Source: Bacillota bacterium (lineage in GTDB: Bacteria; Bacillota; Clostridia; Oscillospirales; Ruminococcaceae). Taken from it: DNA of 64,000 nt. A program made the translations under genes and the position numbers. The notes under the pieces were generated by a model that was given only the letters and a program-made list of their open reading frames with translations, did not search any database and had not been told where the DNA came from. The stretch lies in the NCBI GenBank assembly GCA_023415575.1, contig JAEZKF010000018.1, forward strand, positions 1-64,000, written 5' to 3'. Of the stretch, positions 27,529 to 36,200 are shown in pieces. Numbering within the stretch: the stretch's first letter is position 1; every line of letters starts with the position of its first letter.

Positions 27529-28194
27529 ATGGCGGATAAAAAAACGCGCGCACCTATCCGCACGCTTATTAGTCTTTGTGTCTTTCTTGCCTTTCTGCAG
27601 GCAGTCAGATGGTTTTTAATCCAGCGCATCAGCATCGATGCTCAAAACACTGCGCTTTCCTATTCTTTGGCTATCATAGTGCTCATTGCACTTTCAGCGT
27701 TAATTTTAGCGCTTGCCCGGTTTTGGCGAATTCGCCTCTACCTTACGCCCGTGTTTACCAGCACAAAGGACAAGATCATGTATATCATGTTCTCTTGTTT
27801 GACGGGACTCTTACTCTTGTCAATACCGTTTGAGACAGGAAACTTCTCCCCTGCCGCTTTGGTGATGCTGTTATATTCGGCGGTCGTCCTGCCCATGTTC
27901 GAGGAACTGCTGTTTCGCGGATACATATGGGCGCGGCTTCGCAAGTCCTACTCCCCTGAGATTACGGTGTGCATGGTAACCGCCCTGCTGTTCGCGGTAT
28001 GGCGGGCAGGCGTCGGTGATGTGTGGCTTTTCCAGGGGGACATATCAGCCTTTAGCTTTGTGATGACGGTTATCACTAATGCTGTGCAGGGGCTGATGGT
28101 TGGGCTTATTACGGGATTTGTCCGCCTGCTTGCAAAAAACTGCGTACCCGGACTGCTTATTCATATCATACTTGCTTTAATAATACACTCATAA
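27529..28194 (+). CDS. CPBP-family membrane protein with incomplete protease motifs
   Basis: A membrane protein of the CAAX protease/bacteriocin-processing family, 221 residues with about six hydrophobic segments. Motif 1 (EELLFRGYIWARL, EExxxR) is intact. At motif 2 the family expects FxxxH, but here the sequence is FAVWRAG, with Arg in place of His. At motif 3 His is present (GLLIHIILA) but the following Asn/Asp is missing. Proteolysis is therefore doubtful; a binding or chaperone role is possible. ATG 27529 is used; an in-frame TTG at 27523 has a closer ribosome site (GGAGG) and may be the true start. A TATAAT at 27453-27458 is a possible -10 box. Confidence 0.82.
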   Translation: MADKKTRAPIRTLISLCVFLAFLQAVRWFLIQRISIDAQNTALSYSLAIIVLIALSALILALARFWRIRLYLTPVFTSTKDKIMYIMFSCLTGLLLLSIPFETGNFSPAALVMLLYSAVVLPMFEELLFRGYIWARLRKSYSPEITVCMVTALLFAVWRAGVGDVWLFQGDISAFSFVMTVITNAVQGLMVGLITGFVRLLAKNCVPGLLIHIILALIIHS

Positions 28195-28210
28195 GAAAGG
28201 ACGTAACGTT

Positions 28211-28678
28211 ATGCCAAAACCCGAATTTAACACCTCACGCGAAGAAGCTCTGAAAATCCTTAAGAAAGGCGAATATGGCGTACTTTGCACCGCTTCTTTG
28301 GATGGACAGCCCTACGGCGTTCCGCTCAACTACTGCTACGACAGCGAAAAAAACTGCATCTATTTTCACTGTGCAAAAACAGGGCTTAAGCTTGATAGAC
28401 TAATCCAAAACCCAAAGGTATCCTTTGTGGTGGTGACGCGGTCAGACCTTGTTCCCGCTAAGCTTAGTACCAGCTACGAAAGCATTATCGCCACCGGTCG
28501 CGCCGCCGTTGTAGTGGACGACGAGGAGGTTTTGCACGCGCTGGTTTTACTATGCGAGCACCTGTCTCCCGAGATGGCGGATAAAGTCGCCAACATGAAT
28601 TGTCTTAAACACGTATGCATTGTGCGCGTGACGATTGACGAGATTACCGGAAAAAGCAAAGATATCTCTTCCCTTTAA
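28211..28678 (+). CDS. Pyridoxamine 5'-phosphate oxidase-family flavoprotein
   Basis: A 155-residue split-barrel protein of the NimA/PNPOx-like group. Typical features are the N-terminal helix EEALKILKKGEYGVLCT, DGQPYGVPLNYCYD for flavin binding, IYFHCAKTGLKLDRL and the late HVCIVRVTIDEITGK strand. Such proteins bind FMN, F420 or haem and reduce small molecules, including nitroimidazoles in NimA. It begins 16 bp after the CPBP gene behind GAAAGGACG, so the two are probably one transcript. Confidence 0.88.
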   Translation: MPKPEFNTSREEALKILKKGEYGVLCTASLDGQPYGVPLNYCYDSEKNCIYFHCAKTGLKLDRLIQNPKVSFVVVTRSDLVPAKLSTSYESIIATGRAAVVVDDEEVLHALVLLCEHLSPEMADKVANMNCLKHVCIVRVTIDEITGKSKDISSL

Positions 28679-28685
28679 TACGAAA

Positions 28686-28718
28686 GCGCCCCGACAAGGT
28701 TTGTCGGGGCATTTTTTA
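28686..28718 (+). terminator. Terminator after the flavoprotein gene
   Basis: Perfect stem GCCCCGACAA / TTGTCGGGGC with a GGT loop, then six T. Confidence 0.92.
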
Positions 28719-28815
28719 TGTACTCTACCGTCAGTTTACCTGTGAGTTATCAGCTTACAGGAAGGCCCAAAGAATGTGATAAATTAAGGGTTCTCTATAT
28801 TCTCCCAAGGGTTGG

Positions 28816-28844
28816 TTGTGTGCCGAGATAAAAAATGGTACGAT
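28816..28844 (+). promoter_or_regulatory. Promoter of the Xre-type regulator gene
   Basis: TTGTGT (28816-28821), 17-bp spacer, TACGAT (28839-28844). It places the transcript start near 28851, which rules out an in-frame start codon at 28812 for the gene. Confidence 0.55.
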
Positions 28845-28868
28845 AGGGGCAGAAAGGCGGTATTGGTA

Positions 28869-29714
28869 ATGAACAGTGAGAAGATAGCCGAATTCATTAC
28901 AGAGTTAAGAAAGCAAAAGGGTATGACGCAAAAGGAGCTTGCCCAAAAACTCAACATCACCGATAAGGCGGTATCGAAATGGAAGCGGGGCCAAAGCTAT
29001 CCCGATATAACCATCCTGCCGCAACTAAGTGAGCTGTTCGGGGTAAGCATCAATGAGCTGCTCAACGGCGAACGCGATACAGCATCGGTAGCTACACAAA
29101 TGAAGCCACAACCTAAAGAACCCTCTGCGCCTGCTGCGCAACCGCAGCTGAAAAAACCTATCATCTCAAAGGTACGGCGACTGGATATCGGCCGGATACT
29201 ATTATATGTGCTTACTGCGTCCCTGTTTTTAGGCACGCTTGTGAGTATGATCTGCAATCTGGCGATTACGCACCGCTTTACCTGGTCGCTTTATGTTTCC
29301 TACTCCTCTGTTTTGACCTGGTGCATCACGGCACCGGTTTTATTAAAGCGGTGTAAAGGTATTTTGCCTTCGCTCATTATCTTAACCCTGCTTGTCTTCC
29401 CGTATCTATGGCTGATACAGGGCCTAACCGGCGCTAACTGGTTTTACCCCATCGGGGTGTTGTCCGCCCTTGGCGGCCTTGTTTACATCTGGATTGTAGC
29501 TATTCTGTGGCTATTTACCCGCATCAACCGCTGGTATGTCGGGGCAATCTCGATGTTTTTGTGTATAGCGCTTGACCTTTACATCAACTTTGTCATCAGC
29601 CGCGCGCTTGGATCTGCCGCTTATAACCCGCTTAACCCGATTTCGCTTTTGTGCTATATTGCACTGGGCACGGGGTTTGCCTTAACAGGAGCACTACGCC
29701 GCAAAAAGGCGTGA
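28869..29714 (+). CDS. Xre-family regulator with C-terminal membrane domain
   Basis: A 281-residue protein. The N-terminal helix-turn-helix (ITELRKQKGMTQKELAQKLNITDKAVSKWKRG split over residues 7-38) is the Xre type with the WxRG end common in Clostridia. A Pro-rich linker (about 75-100) leads to a C-terminal region of about six hydrophobic segments ending RRKKA. DNA binding tethered to a membrane domain suggests sensing of a membrane or envelope signal. No partner gene is adjacent; it converges on the sortase operon with a gap of only 9 bp. The start at MNSEKIAEF is chosen from the promoter position. Confidence 0.82.
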   Translation: MNSEKIAEFITELRKQKGMTQKELAQKLNITDKAVSKWKRGQSYPDITILPQLSELFGVSINELLNGERDTASVATQMKPQPKEPSAPAAQPQLKKPIISKVRRLDIGRILLYVLTASLFLGTLVSMICNLAITHRFTWSLYVSYSSVLTWCITAPVLLKRCKGILPSLIILTLLVFPYLWLIQGLTGANWFYPIGVLSALGGLVYIWIVAILWLFTRINRWYVGAISMFLCIALDLYINFVISRALGSAAYNPLNPISLLCYIALGTGFALTGALRRKKA

Positions 29715-29723
29715 CGTTTGCCG

Positions 29724-30407
29724 TCATTCTGTATTGTCTTTCGGTCTGCACCGCACAATCAGACGGTTGACGGGGTTTAGAACCGGTGTGCAGGTGACAA
29801 GGGTCAAAAGCTCGTCTTCCCCTTCCTGCGGCTCAAGCACCGAGAGGTTATCCGCCTCTGTGACAAACGAATCAAAGACGTAGTAGCGGTACTCCTTGTC
29901 GTGGTACCTGAGAATCACCTCGTCGCCGATTTCCACCTTGTCCAGATGGCGAAAGGGGTGCATGATATAGTAGTTGCGGTGGCCTGCCAGCACACAGTTC
30001 CCTTGTTCGCCGGGCGCAGCCGTGCCCGGTATATGGCCTACCCCGTAAAACAGTTCGTCCCCGCCGCCCTCCACGAGGTTTTCGGAGACCCCGATGGACG
30101 GAAGCTTGATATAGCCGACGGCGGTGATATCAAGGGCCGGGCGGGCGGCAAAGAAGCTGCCGAGCTCCGTCGGTTCGGGCAATCCCTCCTCCTGTACCTT
30201 TTGTACCGAAAGGCTGCTTTTTTCCACCTGCACTGAGACCGGGATGGGGTCCGGGTCAGGCAGTTCCTTGGGGCCAGTAAGCCCCAGCGATGAAAGCAGT
30301 GCTCCCCACGGGTAGTAATAGGCCTGATATGCAACAGAAAACAAGAGCATTAAAATACCGATTACGATTAAAAAGTTTGGAACAAGCCTTTTTTGATTTG
30401 CCGACAT
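29724..30407 (-). CDS. Class D-like sortase
   Basis: Membrane transpeptidase, 227 residues, anchored by one N-terminal helix (FLIVIGILMLLFSVAYQAYYY). The catalytic residues are visible: His in LAGHRNYY, Cys in LLTLVTCTPV and Arg in RLIVRCR. Length and motif spacing fit class D. It is the last gene of the fibre cluster and its presumed substrate is the MPETG protein encoded just upstream. A strong hairpin (30441-30474) lies between the two, so sortase is probably made by read-through at a lower level. A ribosome site AAAGGACG precedes the ATG. Confidence 0.92.
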   Translation of the reverse strand: MSANQKRLVPNFLIVIGILMLLFSVAYQAYYYPWGALLSSLGLTGPKELPDPDPIPVSVQVEKSSLSVQKVQEEGLPEPTELGSFFAARPALDITAVGYIKLPSIGVSENLVEGGGDELFYGVGHIPGTAAPGEQGNCVLAGHRNYYIMHPFRHLDKVEIGDEVILRYHDKEYRYYVFDSFVTEADNLSVLEPQEGEDELLTLVTCTPVLNPVNRLIVRCRPKDNTE

Positions 30408-30440
30408 ATCTAAAGCGTCCTTTCTGTTTTAGAAATGAAC

Positions 30441-30474
30441 AAAGACCGCCTATGCGCAAAGCATGGCGGTCTTT
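30441..30474 (-). terminator. Hairpin between the MPETG protein gene and sortase
   Basis: AAAGACCGCC / GGCGGTCTTT stem with additional ATGC / GCAT pairs and a short loop. The minus strand continues TGTTCATTTC, a weak T tail, so partial termination is likely. Confidence 0.7.
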
Positions 30475-30491
30475 ACTCGTTTTAACCTACT

Positions 30492-31178
30492 CTACCGCTT
30501 TTTTCTGCCGAGCACGAGACCGCCAACCAGCAGTACGGCGCCCATGGGCAGCAGCATTTCAACGGGGAACCCGCCTGTCTCGGGCATACGCAGGGTGGTC
30601 ATTGCGGGTACATCCGACTCTGTTTCGCTTTCAGTCGAGGAGGAGGTTGTGGTTACCTCCTTGCAGTAGAACACCCACTTGACCTTGCCCACCGCATCCT
30701 GAAACTCGTTGCCCAGGGTTTCCGGGACGGTGAGGGTTGCGATAATGGTTGCCTTGTCGCCCTTTGCATAGGTGCCGAGCACAATCTCCTTATCGGGGTC
30801 TCCCGATGCGGGCCCTGAGTACAGGGTGGTATCCGCCTTTCCGGGGCGTGAGAGTGTCAGCGTCAGCTCCAGCTCGTCGAGCAGTTTTGCGGAAAGCTTC
30901 CGCTCACCATCGAGCAGAGATCCCGCTGCCTCGGTCTTAAGGTATAGCCTTACCTTTTTGTAGTACTGGTTGTGAATCAGGATGGTTTGCGTGCCCACAT
31001 AGCCCGGCATCATATCCTTAAGCTCTGTGAACAGGTCATCGCCCGGTATCGTGACAAGATTACCGGTATCTTTGAGTACCACCTGACTTTCCAGCGCCGA
31101 CACGTCTGCCGCCAGCCCCAAACCAAACAGGGCGACCGCCGTAAGGCAGAGCAGCGTTTTAAATAGAAGATGTTTCAT
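30492..31178 (-). CDS. Sortase-anchored surface protein with MPETG signal
   Basis: A 228-residue exported protein: signal peptide (about 1-28, cleavage near ADVSALE), a beta-rich domain of about 140 residues, a Thr/Ser/Glu-rich stalk (TTTSSSTESETES), then MPETGG followed by a hydrophobic helix and GRKKR. This is a complete cell-wall sorting signal with Met in place of the usual Leu of LPxTG. It lies between the TasA-like genes and the sortase, and could be the wall anchor of the fibre, as TapA is for Bacillus TasA; this role is inferred. Confidence 0.88.
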   Translation of the reverse strand: MKHLLFKTLLCLTAVALFGLGLAADVSALESQVVLKDTGNLVTIPGDDLFTELKDMMPGYVGTQTILIHNQYYKKVRLYLKTEAAGSLLDGERKLSAKLLDELELTLTLSRPGKADTTLYSGPASGDPDKEIVLGTYAKGDKATIIATLTVPETLGNEFQDAVGKVKWVFYCKEVTTTSSSTESETESDVPAMTTLRMPETGGFPVEMLLPMGAVLLVGGLVLGRKKR

Positions 31179-31249
31179 CTTGCAGTTCCTTTCCGCCTGC
31201 AGCGGCTGCAGAGCTGGATAGTCTTGTTAGGGTCTATTCCCTCAACTAA

Positions 31250-32029
31250 TTAATCCTCTATTGTAATTTTGTTGCCCCAGCCGATAATCTTGCCATTTTT
31301 ATTTCTCTTTGGGTTAAAATGTTCATACTGAATCGCCTCGGCCGTTACGATAACTTTGATGTCCTTGTCTGCATAAGCATTACCCCAGCTTGTGGGAATC
31401 TTAACTTCTTTAAACAAGACAGCCTTTTCTTGCGGTTTCAGCTCTTTCTGGTAGTAATAGTATCCATCCTCACCAAGTACCCAATCCTCAACCACTTTGA
31501 TGAGCTTGTCATCATCGGGAGCTCCAGGACCACCAGGAGCTCCAGGACCACCAGGAGCTCCAGGACCGCCGGGACCACCAGGGCCGTCAGGAACACCAGG
31601 ACCGCCGGGACCACCAGAACCGCCGGGACCACCAGAGCTAGCAGGCTCGCCAGGACCAGCAGGACCAGCAGGGCCGGCAGCGGCAAGGGTGGCAGCTTCG
31701 ATTGCGGCATCATCTTCAGTTACAACACAGGACTCTGCTTCTTCGATACCCGTTATGGTAATCAACGCGCGAACATAGCACGGGTTTTTGCCGGTGTTAG
31801 TAATGGTGGGATCCTTTGAAATCTTGTCGCCGGGCACAATTGGGCCGAGGCTTCCGTCGGGATTGTTCGGCTTGAACGACGGCTCAGTCAGCGAAATCTT
31901 GACATTACCCATGGTTACAACGTTTTCTACCTCAGCGCGCGAGGTAAAGTATGCAATGGTCCCCCCCACTGCGAGCAGGGCCGCGGTGAGCAAAGCCACT
32001 GCAATAATGCCTGCTTTTCTCATGGTCAT
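31250..32029 (-). CDS. TasA/camelysin-like protein with collagen-like insert
   Basis: A 259-residue exported protein. The N-terminus is a SipW-type signal (VALLTAALLAVGGTIAYFTS), followed by the first TasA-like beta strands (NVVTMGNVKISLTEP) and NPCYVRALITI. At about residues 119-172 there is a run of 18 Gly/Pro/Ala triplets, then the TasA-like part resumes with EDWVLGEDGYYYY and a Lys/Asn-rich tail. The paralogue at 32076 lacks the insert, so it was probably added to an exposed loop. The cluster's SipW-type peptidase probably processes it. Gly is mostly every third residue but the phase slips once and two Asp interrupt it, so a stable triple helix is not certain. Confidence 0.9.
   Translation of the reverse strand: MTMRKAGIIAVALLTAALLAVGGTIAYFTSRAEVENVVTMGNVKISLTEPSFKPNNPDGSLGPIVPGDKISKDPTITNTGKNPCYVRALITITGIEEAESCVVTEDDAAIEAATLAAAGPAGPAGPGEPASSGGPGGSGGPGGPGVPDGPGGPGGPGAPGGPGAPGGPGAPDDDKLIKVVEDWVLGEDGYYYYQKELKPQEKAVLFKEVKIPTSWGNAYADKDIKVIVTAEAIQYEHFNPKRNKNGKIIGWGNKITIED
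31516..31679. repeat. Collagen-coding tandem repeat
   Basis: Degenerate 9- and 18-bp repeats (three near-identical copies of GGAGCTCCAGGACCACCA at 31518-31571, then drifted copies). They encode the collagen-like insert on the minus strand. In one frame of the plus strand they read as 18 triplets with Gly in 16. Confidence 0.88.
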
Positions 32030-32075
32030 AATAAATTCCTCCTATTTTATATGTGAATATTACTGGGGACTAGGT

Positions 32076-32711
32076 TCAAGAATCGGCCATTGGCATCTGG
32101 GCTGCAAATGCGCTTACAGCCGATGCAATAAAGTCACTGCCCGGCTCAAAGCCGCCCTCACACTGAACAGCCTCGGCAACGATAACCATATCAAAGCCTT
32201 CCGCATCGCCCTCTACGGTTGAGCTGGGGAGGCTGAGCGCGGTAAACAGCGGCACGGTCTGGTCGATTTCATCGCCAGATGCGCCATTCAGGATGCGGTT
32301 ATAATAGAAATAACCGTCCCGGTAGGTCCACGAATCAGCCGAACTGCCGAGGTTTGCACCTTCGATGACAAACGCGCCGGGTGCGTCAATGGTCGTGCCT
32401 TTACAGTCCACACCGGTAACCTGCAGGCGAACATAGCAGGGGCTTACGCCTGTGTTGCGCACAACCGGGTCTTTGGAAGCGGTCTCGCCGGGCGCCATCT
32501 TTTGGGCGACTTCCTTGCCTGCCGGTTTGCCGTCTATAGCGTTATCCCACGCATTTTCAATCAGCTCGATGGTAATACCGCCTACCGTGAAAGTATTGGT
32601 TACGAGGGCCGTTTTGCTGGTGAAATAAGCTACGGTTCCGCCGATGGCAAGGGCGGCTGCAAGAGTCGGGGCAAGAAGGCTAAGCAATATCGTTCTTTTT
32701 TTCACATTCAT
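32076..32711 (-). CDS. TasA/camelysin-like SipW-dependent protein
   Basis: A 211-residue exported protein. The signal (LAAALAIGGTVAYFTSKTA) has the SipW-type end, with the mature part starting near YFTS. The TasA-like beta sandwich shows NTFTVGGITIELIEN, SKDPVVRNTGVSPCYVRLQVTG and the conserved WTYRDGYFYYNRIL. Proteins of this fold polymerise into extracellular fibres in Bacillus (TasA) or act as camelysins. The annotated ATG is only one base from GGAGG; a GTG two codons further (32705) has better spacing and may be the real start. It lies directly after the signal peptidase gene. Confidence 0.88.
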   Translation of the reverse strand: MNVKKRTILLSLLAPTLAAALAIGGTVAYFTSKTALVTNTFTVGGITIELIENAWDNAIDGKPAGKEVAQKMAPGETASKDPVVRNTGVSPCYVRLQVTGVDCKGTTIDAPGAFVIEGANLGSSADSWTYRDGYFYYNRILNGASGDEIDQTVPLFTALSLPSSTVEGDAEGFDMVIVAEAVQCEGGFEPGSDFIASAVSAFAAQMPMADS

Positions 32712-32735
32712 TCCTCCATATTGCGTTTATATTGG

Positions 32736-33263
32736 TTACCCGATATTGGGTTTGCCTGGGGCCTTAGTGGTTTGGTTGCGGATTGGTTCTTCTATGAGTC
32801 CGACAGCCTTGGGCAATAGCAAAACAATCAGCATCATCAGCACAACGCAGATGAGGCCGGGCACCGTTTGCACAAACAGCGCGATATACCCTAATAGGGG
32901 CAGATAGAGCTTTGCCTTGCCGATTACCGCATCAAACGGCACGGGGGAGGGGTCCTCGGTCGGGTTTGCATCCCCTTTGGTGATAAAGGTGCGCTGGGTG
33001 CTGTCTGCCGAAACCACTCGGTGGGTGACCGGCACTCCGTTAGCGAGTTGGTACATCACTACGTCGCCCGCGTGGAGGTTTTCAGGTGCTGTTGGTTGCA
33101 CAAACACAATCCCACCCACCGGGTAGGCGGGCTCCATACTGCCCGAAAGGACGGTATAGGGCATATATCCCAGTATGCGCGGCACCAGCATCAGCGCCGC
33201 AATCACAATAACGGCTGCCAAAACCGCATTGGACAGGATGCGCGCAATCTTTGTGAACACCAT
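32736..33263 (-). CDS. sipW: Signal peptidase I, SipW (ER-type)
   Basis: Membrane-bound signal peptidase, about 175 residues with one N-terminal and one C-terminal transmembrane segment. The catalytic Ser is in VLSGSMEPAYPVG. At the position of the general base there is His (PVTHRVV) rather than Lys, the mark of the ER-type/SipW group. The conserved Asp follows in TKGDANP. In Bacillus SipW processes TasA and TapA, and here it lies immediately upstream of two genes with SipW-type signals. Two adjacent ATGs exist; the second (33263) has the better ribosome-site spacing. Confidence 0.93.
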   Translation of the reverse strand: MVFTKIARILSNAVLAAVIVIAALMLVPRILGYMPYTVLSGSMEPAYPVGGIVFVQPTAPENLHAGDVVMYQLANGVPVTHRVVSADSTQRTFITKGDANPTEDPSPVPFDAVIGKAKLYLPLLGYIALFVQTVPGLICVVLMMLIVLLLPKAVGLIEEPIRNQTTKAPGKPNIG

Positions 33264-33276
33264 CATATCCTCTAGG

Positions 33277-36200
33277 CTACCTCTTTACGGCAAAGGAGTT
33301 TCTCACCACATCGGTGTGGGAGTACCATTTGCTTTGCCACTTATCGTTTATATAGCGAGCGCTGCCGGTTGGAGATGTGCTTGCTATGGTAAATACCACA
33401 CTCTTGCCGCTAACCGTTCCATTTGACGAGGCTGTAACAGACTTGGTGTTGTAGCGGATGGAGTCAAGCTCGGTAAGGCGATAGGTTCCGGCACCCAGCT
33501 TTTCAAAGACGATGGTCTTTTCGCCGGTTCCGTCGGTATTGCCGCCCTCTACCCATTTGCCGGCACCGCTGCTGCCGCCTGTAAAGCGTACATAGTTGCT
33601 TGCAATCTCATGGAAGCTGCCGTCGTCGCCAAGCTTTTCAAGCTTGTATGCAAAGATGGGGTCTCCGTGCGGCGCCCAGTTTTCGGTGATTACCTTGGTT
33701 ACGGCAATCGAGCCGTTGTCAACATCAATCGTAAACCAGCCATCATTGTTTTGGTTGTAATTATTGTTCAGATAGCAGGCATAGGTCGAAAACTGATACG
33801 TCTCCGGAACATCCAGACGCTTAGCCAGTACATTGAAATCGGTCTTTTCGTCAAGAATTACGTTTGCGGGGTCGCTGACCGCATCGCCCTTGCCGCGCAG
33901 CGAGAACTCATACGAGAGGGTCGGCGGTGTGCCGCTGCCTGCCCCTGCGTATACCCATTGTGCGGGGATGTTGGAGCTCCAATCATTCGGGCCGGTCTTA
34001 TACTGCCATACGGGGGTTTTTACGCGGTCATTGAGGTTTGTCTTTTCACCCGCAAAGATTTTGGTGTCACTGAGTTCAATAAGCGGGGTAAGGATGTGGA
34101 GCTGTTTATTGTCGTTGACAAACTCGGTGGAGCGATACTTGCCTGTATTAACCGGTTGGACGGTCGCAACAAGCTCAAAGTCGGTATCCTTATCAGGACG
34201 CTGTGGCATCGTCTGCTGCCCTACTTCGCGCAGCGAGTACACAATCTGCGTGTCGCCGTAGGTCTGCCAGTCGATATCAGAGCCCGCATCGAGCTTGCTT
34301 AGGTCGGCTGCGAGTGCATCACCGGCATAGAGATAGGCATCGCGTCCGACAAGGTCGTAGCGCAACGGAACATCCACTTCGGGGACACTGAATGGACGGG
34401 AAGCGTCCGGATAACTGGGATGGGTAATCTGCGAGCCCGCACTGTTGGTGGGCACCTGGTTACCGCCTACATAGTTCTCCCTTGCCTGGACAACAAAGCT
34501 TGCCTTCCAGCCGGAGTCTGCGCTGCCCGAGCCGGGTATGGTCTGATTTGTCCAAGTTATCACATCTCGCCCTTGGTCGTCGGTGGTAATCGTTGCGCCG
34601 CTAGCAATCAGGGCCTGCCTGCTCGCCTGAGTTAGGGTAAAGCGCTCGTTGACGACATCTGTGATTACAGCACCGCTTAGAGCACCCGAGATGTTACCGA
34701 ATATAGTGGCAAACACATTGCCAAGCCCGGAATTATTGGCGTTATAGTAATGCGAAGGAGAAGTTGCAAGCGCCTTCAAGAAGTCTTCAAGCTCGCGAAT
34801 CTTGTTTGAACTAATGCCACCACCGTACATGCCGATTGTAAACAGCGTACATTTTTTCTTAAGGGGTTCTGCAACATTGATGGCGTCCTGCTTGGTGCTG
34901 CCTACGGGCTCACCGTCGGTAAACAGAATGACGTATTTGCTGCGGTCGGATTGACCGGCACCATCGATAATCTCTCTCGCTCTTTTCAGTCCTTCATCGT
35001 GCTTGGTGTTACCGGTCAGACGGATGTTTTGGATTGCACTCTTAACTGTGGAAACACCGTTTGAGTTGAGGGTAGTCAGCCCACATAGGGTTGTGCCGGT
35101 ATTGTTGAAGCTCACAACTGCAATCCGGCTATTCGGAGAGGAGTTCGCGACATTTGTCACAAAGTCCGTCGCATATTCCTTAAGCATATCAAGCTTGGTT
35201 TTGTCGTTCTCGCCTTTGACGTAAACCACAGTGTTGCCTTCAAGCTTTCCAGACGCGATACTTTTTTCTCCGGTACTTTTGGATTCAATCCGATACCAGC
35301 CCGTGCCTTTTATTTCGCCATAGTAGCCTTGGGGTTTTTCATTTGCTTTAAGGTATTCGATGGGTCGATACTCGTTCTCTACAAACACGAAATATTTATA
35401 ATAATCAAAGTTGGTTGGGTCTGGTGCCGGATGATCCCACTCCGGTTGATTCGGGTTTGGCAGTTTGCTCACGGTTGTTGGTTCCGAGGAAACAGTCATT
35501 AGCCACGGCATACTTCCCGAGGCATCCAGTACCAGTACGATGTCGGCTGGCGCAGCCTGCTGTGCCGGCCCCCATACGGCGAGTGAAATCTGATAGGTTC
35601 TGTCATCTTCTGATAAAAGTTCGGCAGACTTATCTAGGTGGATCTTGCTTAAGCCAAACGTGCTGCTTAATGTCGCTGCTGCCGCTGAAAAACCAGTCTC
35701 CACCTTTATGGGCACTCCTGCAAACATACTGAGCTCCAGCTTTTCGCTTGTGGGGCTGAGGAGCAGAATGGTGGTCTGCACCTCAGATTTGTCGGATGTT
35801 TTGGGCTCAGAGGGGGAGACATCACCCGTATCGGAGGATGTGTCTTGGTCATCCGACGAGGTATCATTGCTATCGGAGCTTGCTTCTTTAGAAGAAGTTT
35901 CATCCGAGGGCGTTTCCTGCGAGGAAGTATCTTCTGAGGAGGTATCTTCCGAAGAGGTTGCATCCTCGAAGCTTGTTTGCTCTTCTTCTACTGTTGTCAT
36001 ATCCTGCTGAGCTACAAAGCTGTGCATCTGAACTGGTTCATAAATGATAGAAGGTTCCTCTGCTTGCTGTGAGGATGTCTCTTCTGCCTCTTGGGAAGAA
36101 GATTCCTCTGATGGCTCAGACGAAGTTTCCTTCTGACTGCTGGTCGTGTCGTTGTTTGTTTCACTATCGGTACCGGTGTAGGTTACCTCAAGCACCTCAA

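Noticed and set aside
31520..31680. CRISPR array
   Set aside because: The repeats are contiguous coding triplets with no unique spacers.
31497..31778. Plus-strand frame with perfect collagen-like repeats
   Set aside because: No ribosome site and no signal peptide; the flanks belong to the TasA-like gene on the other strand. Kept only as evidence on the origin of the repeat.
35645..36010. Plus-strand frame rich in Ser and Glu
   Set aside because: Antisense reading of the Ser-rich part of the giant surface protein.
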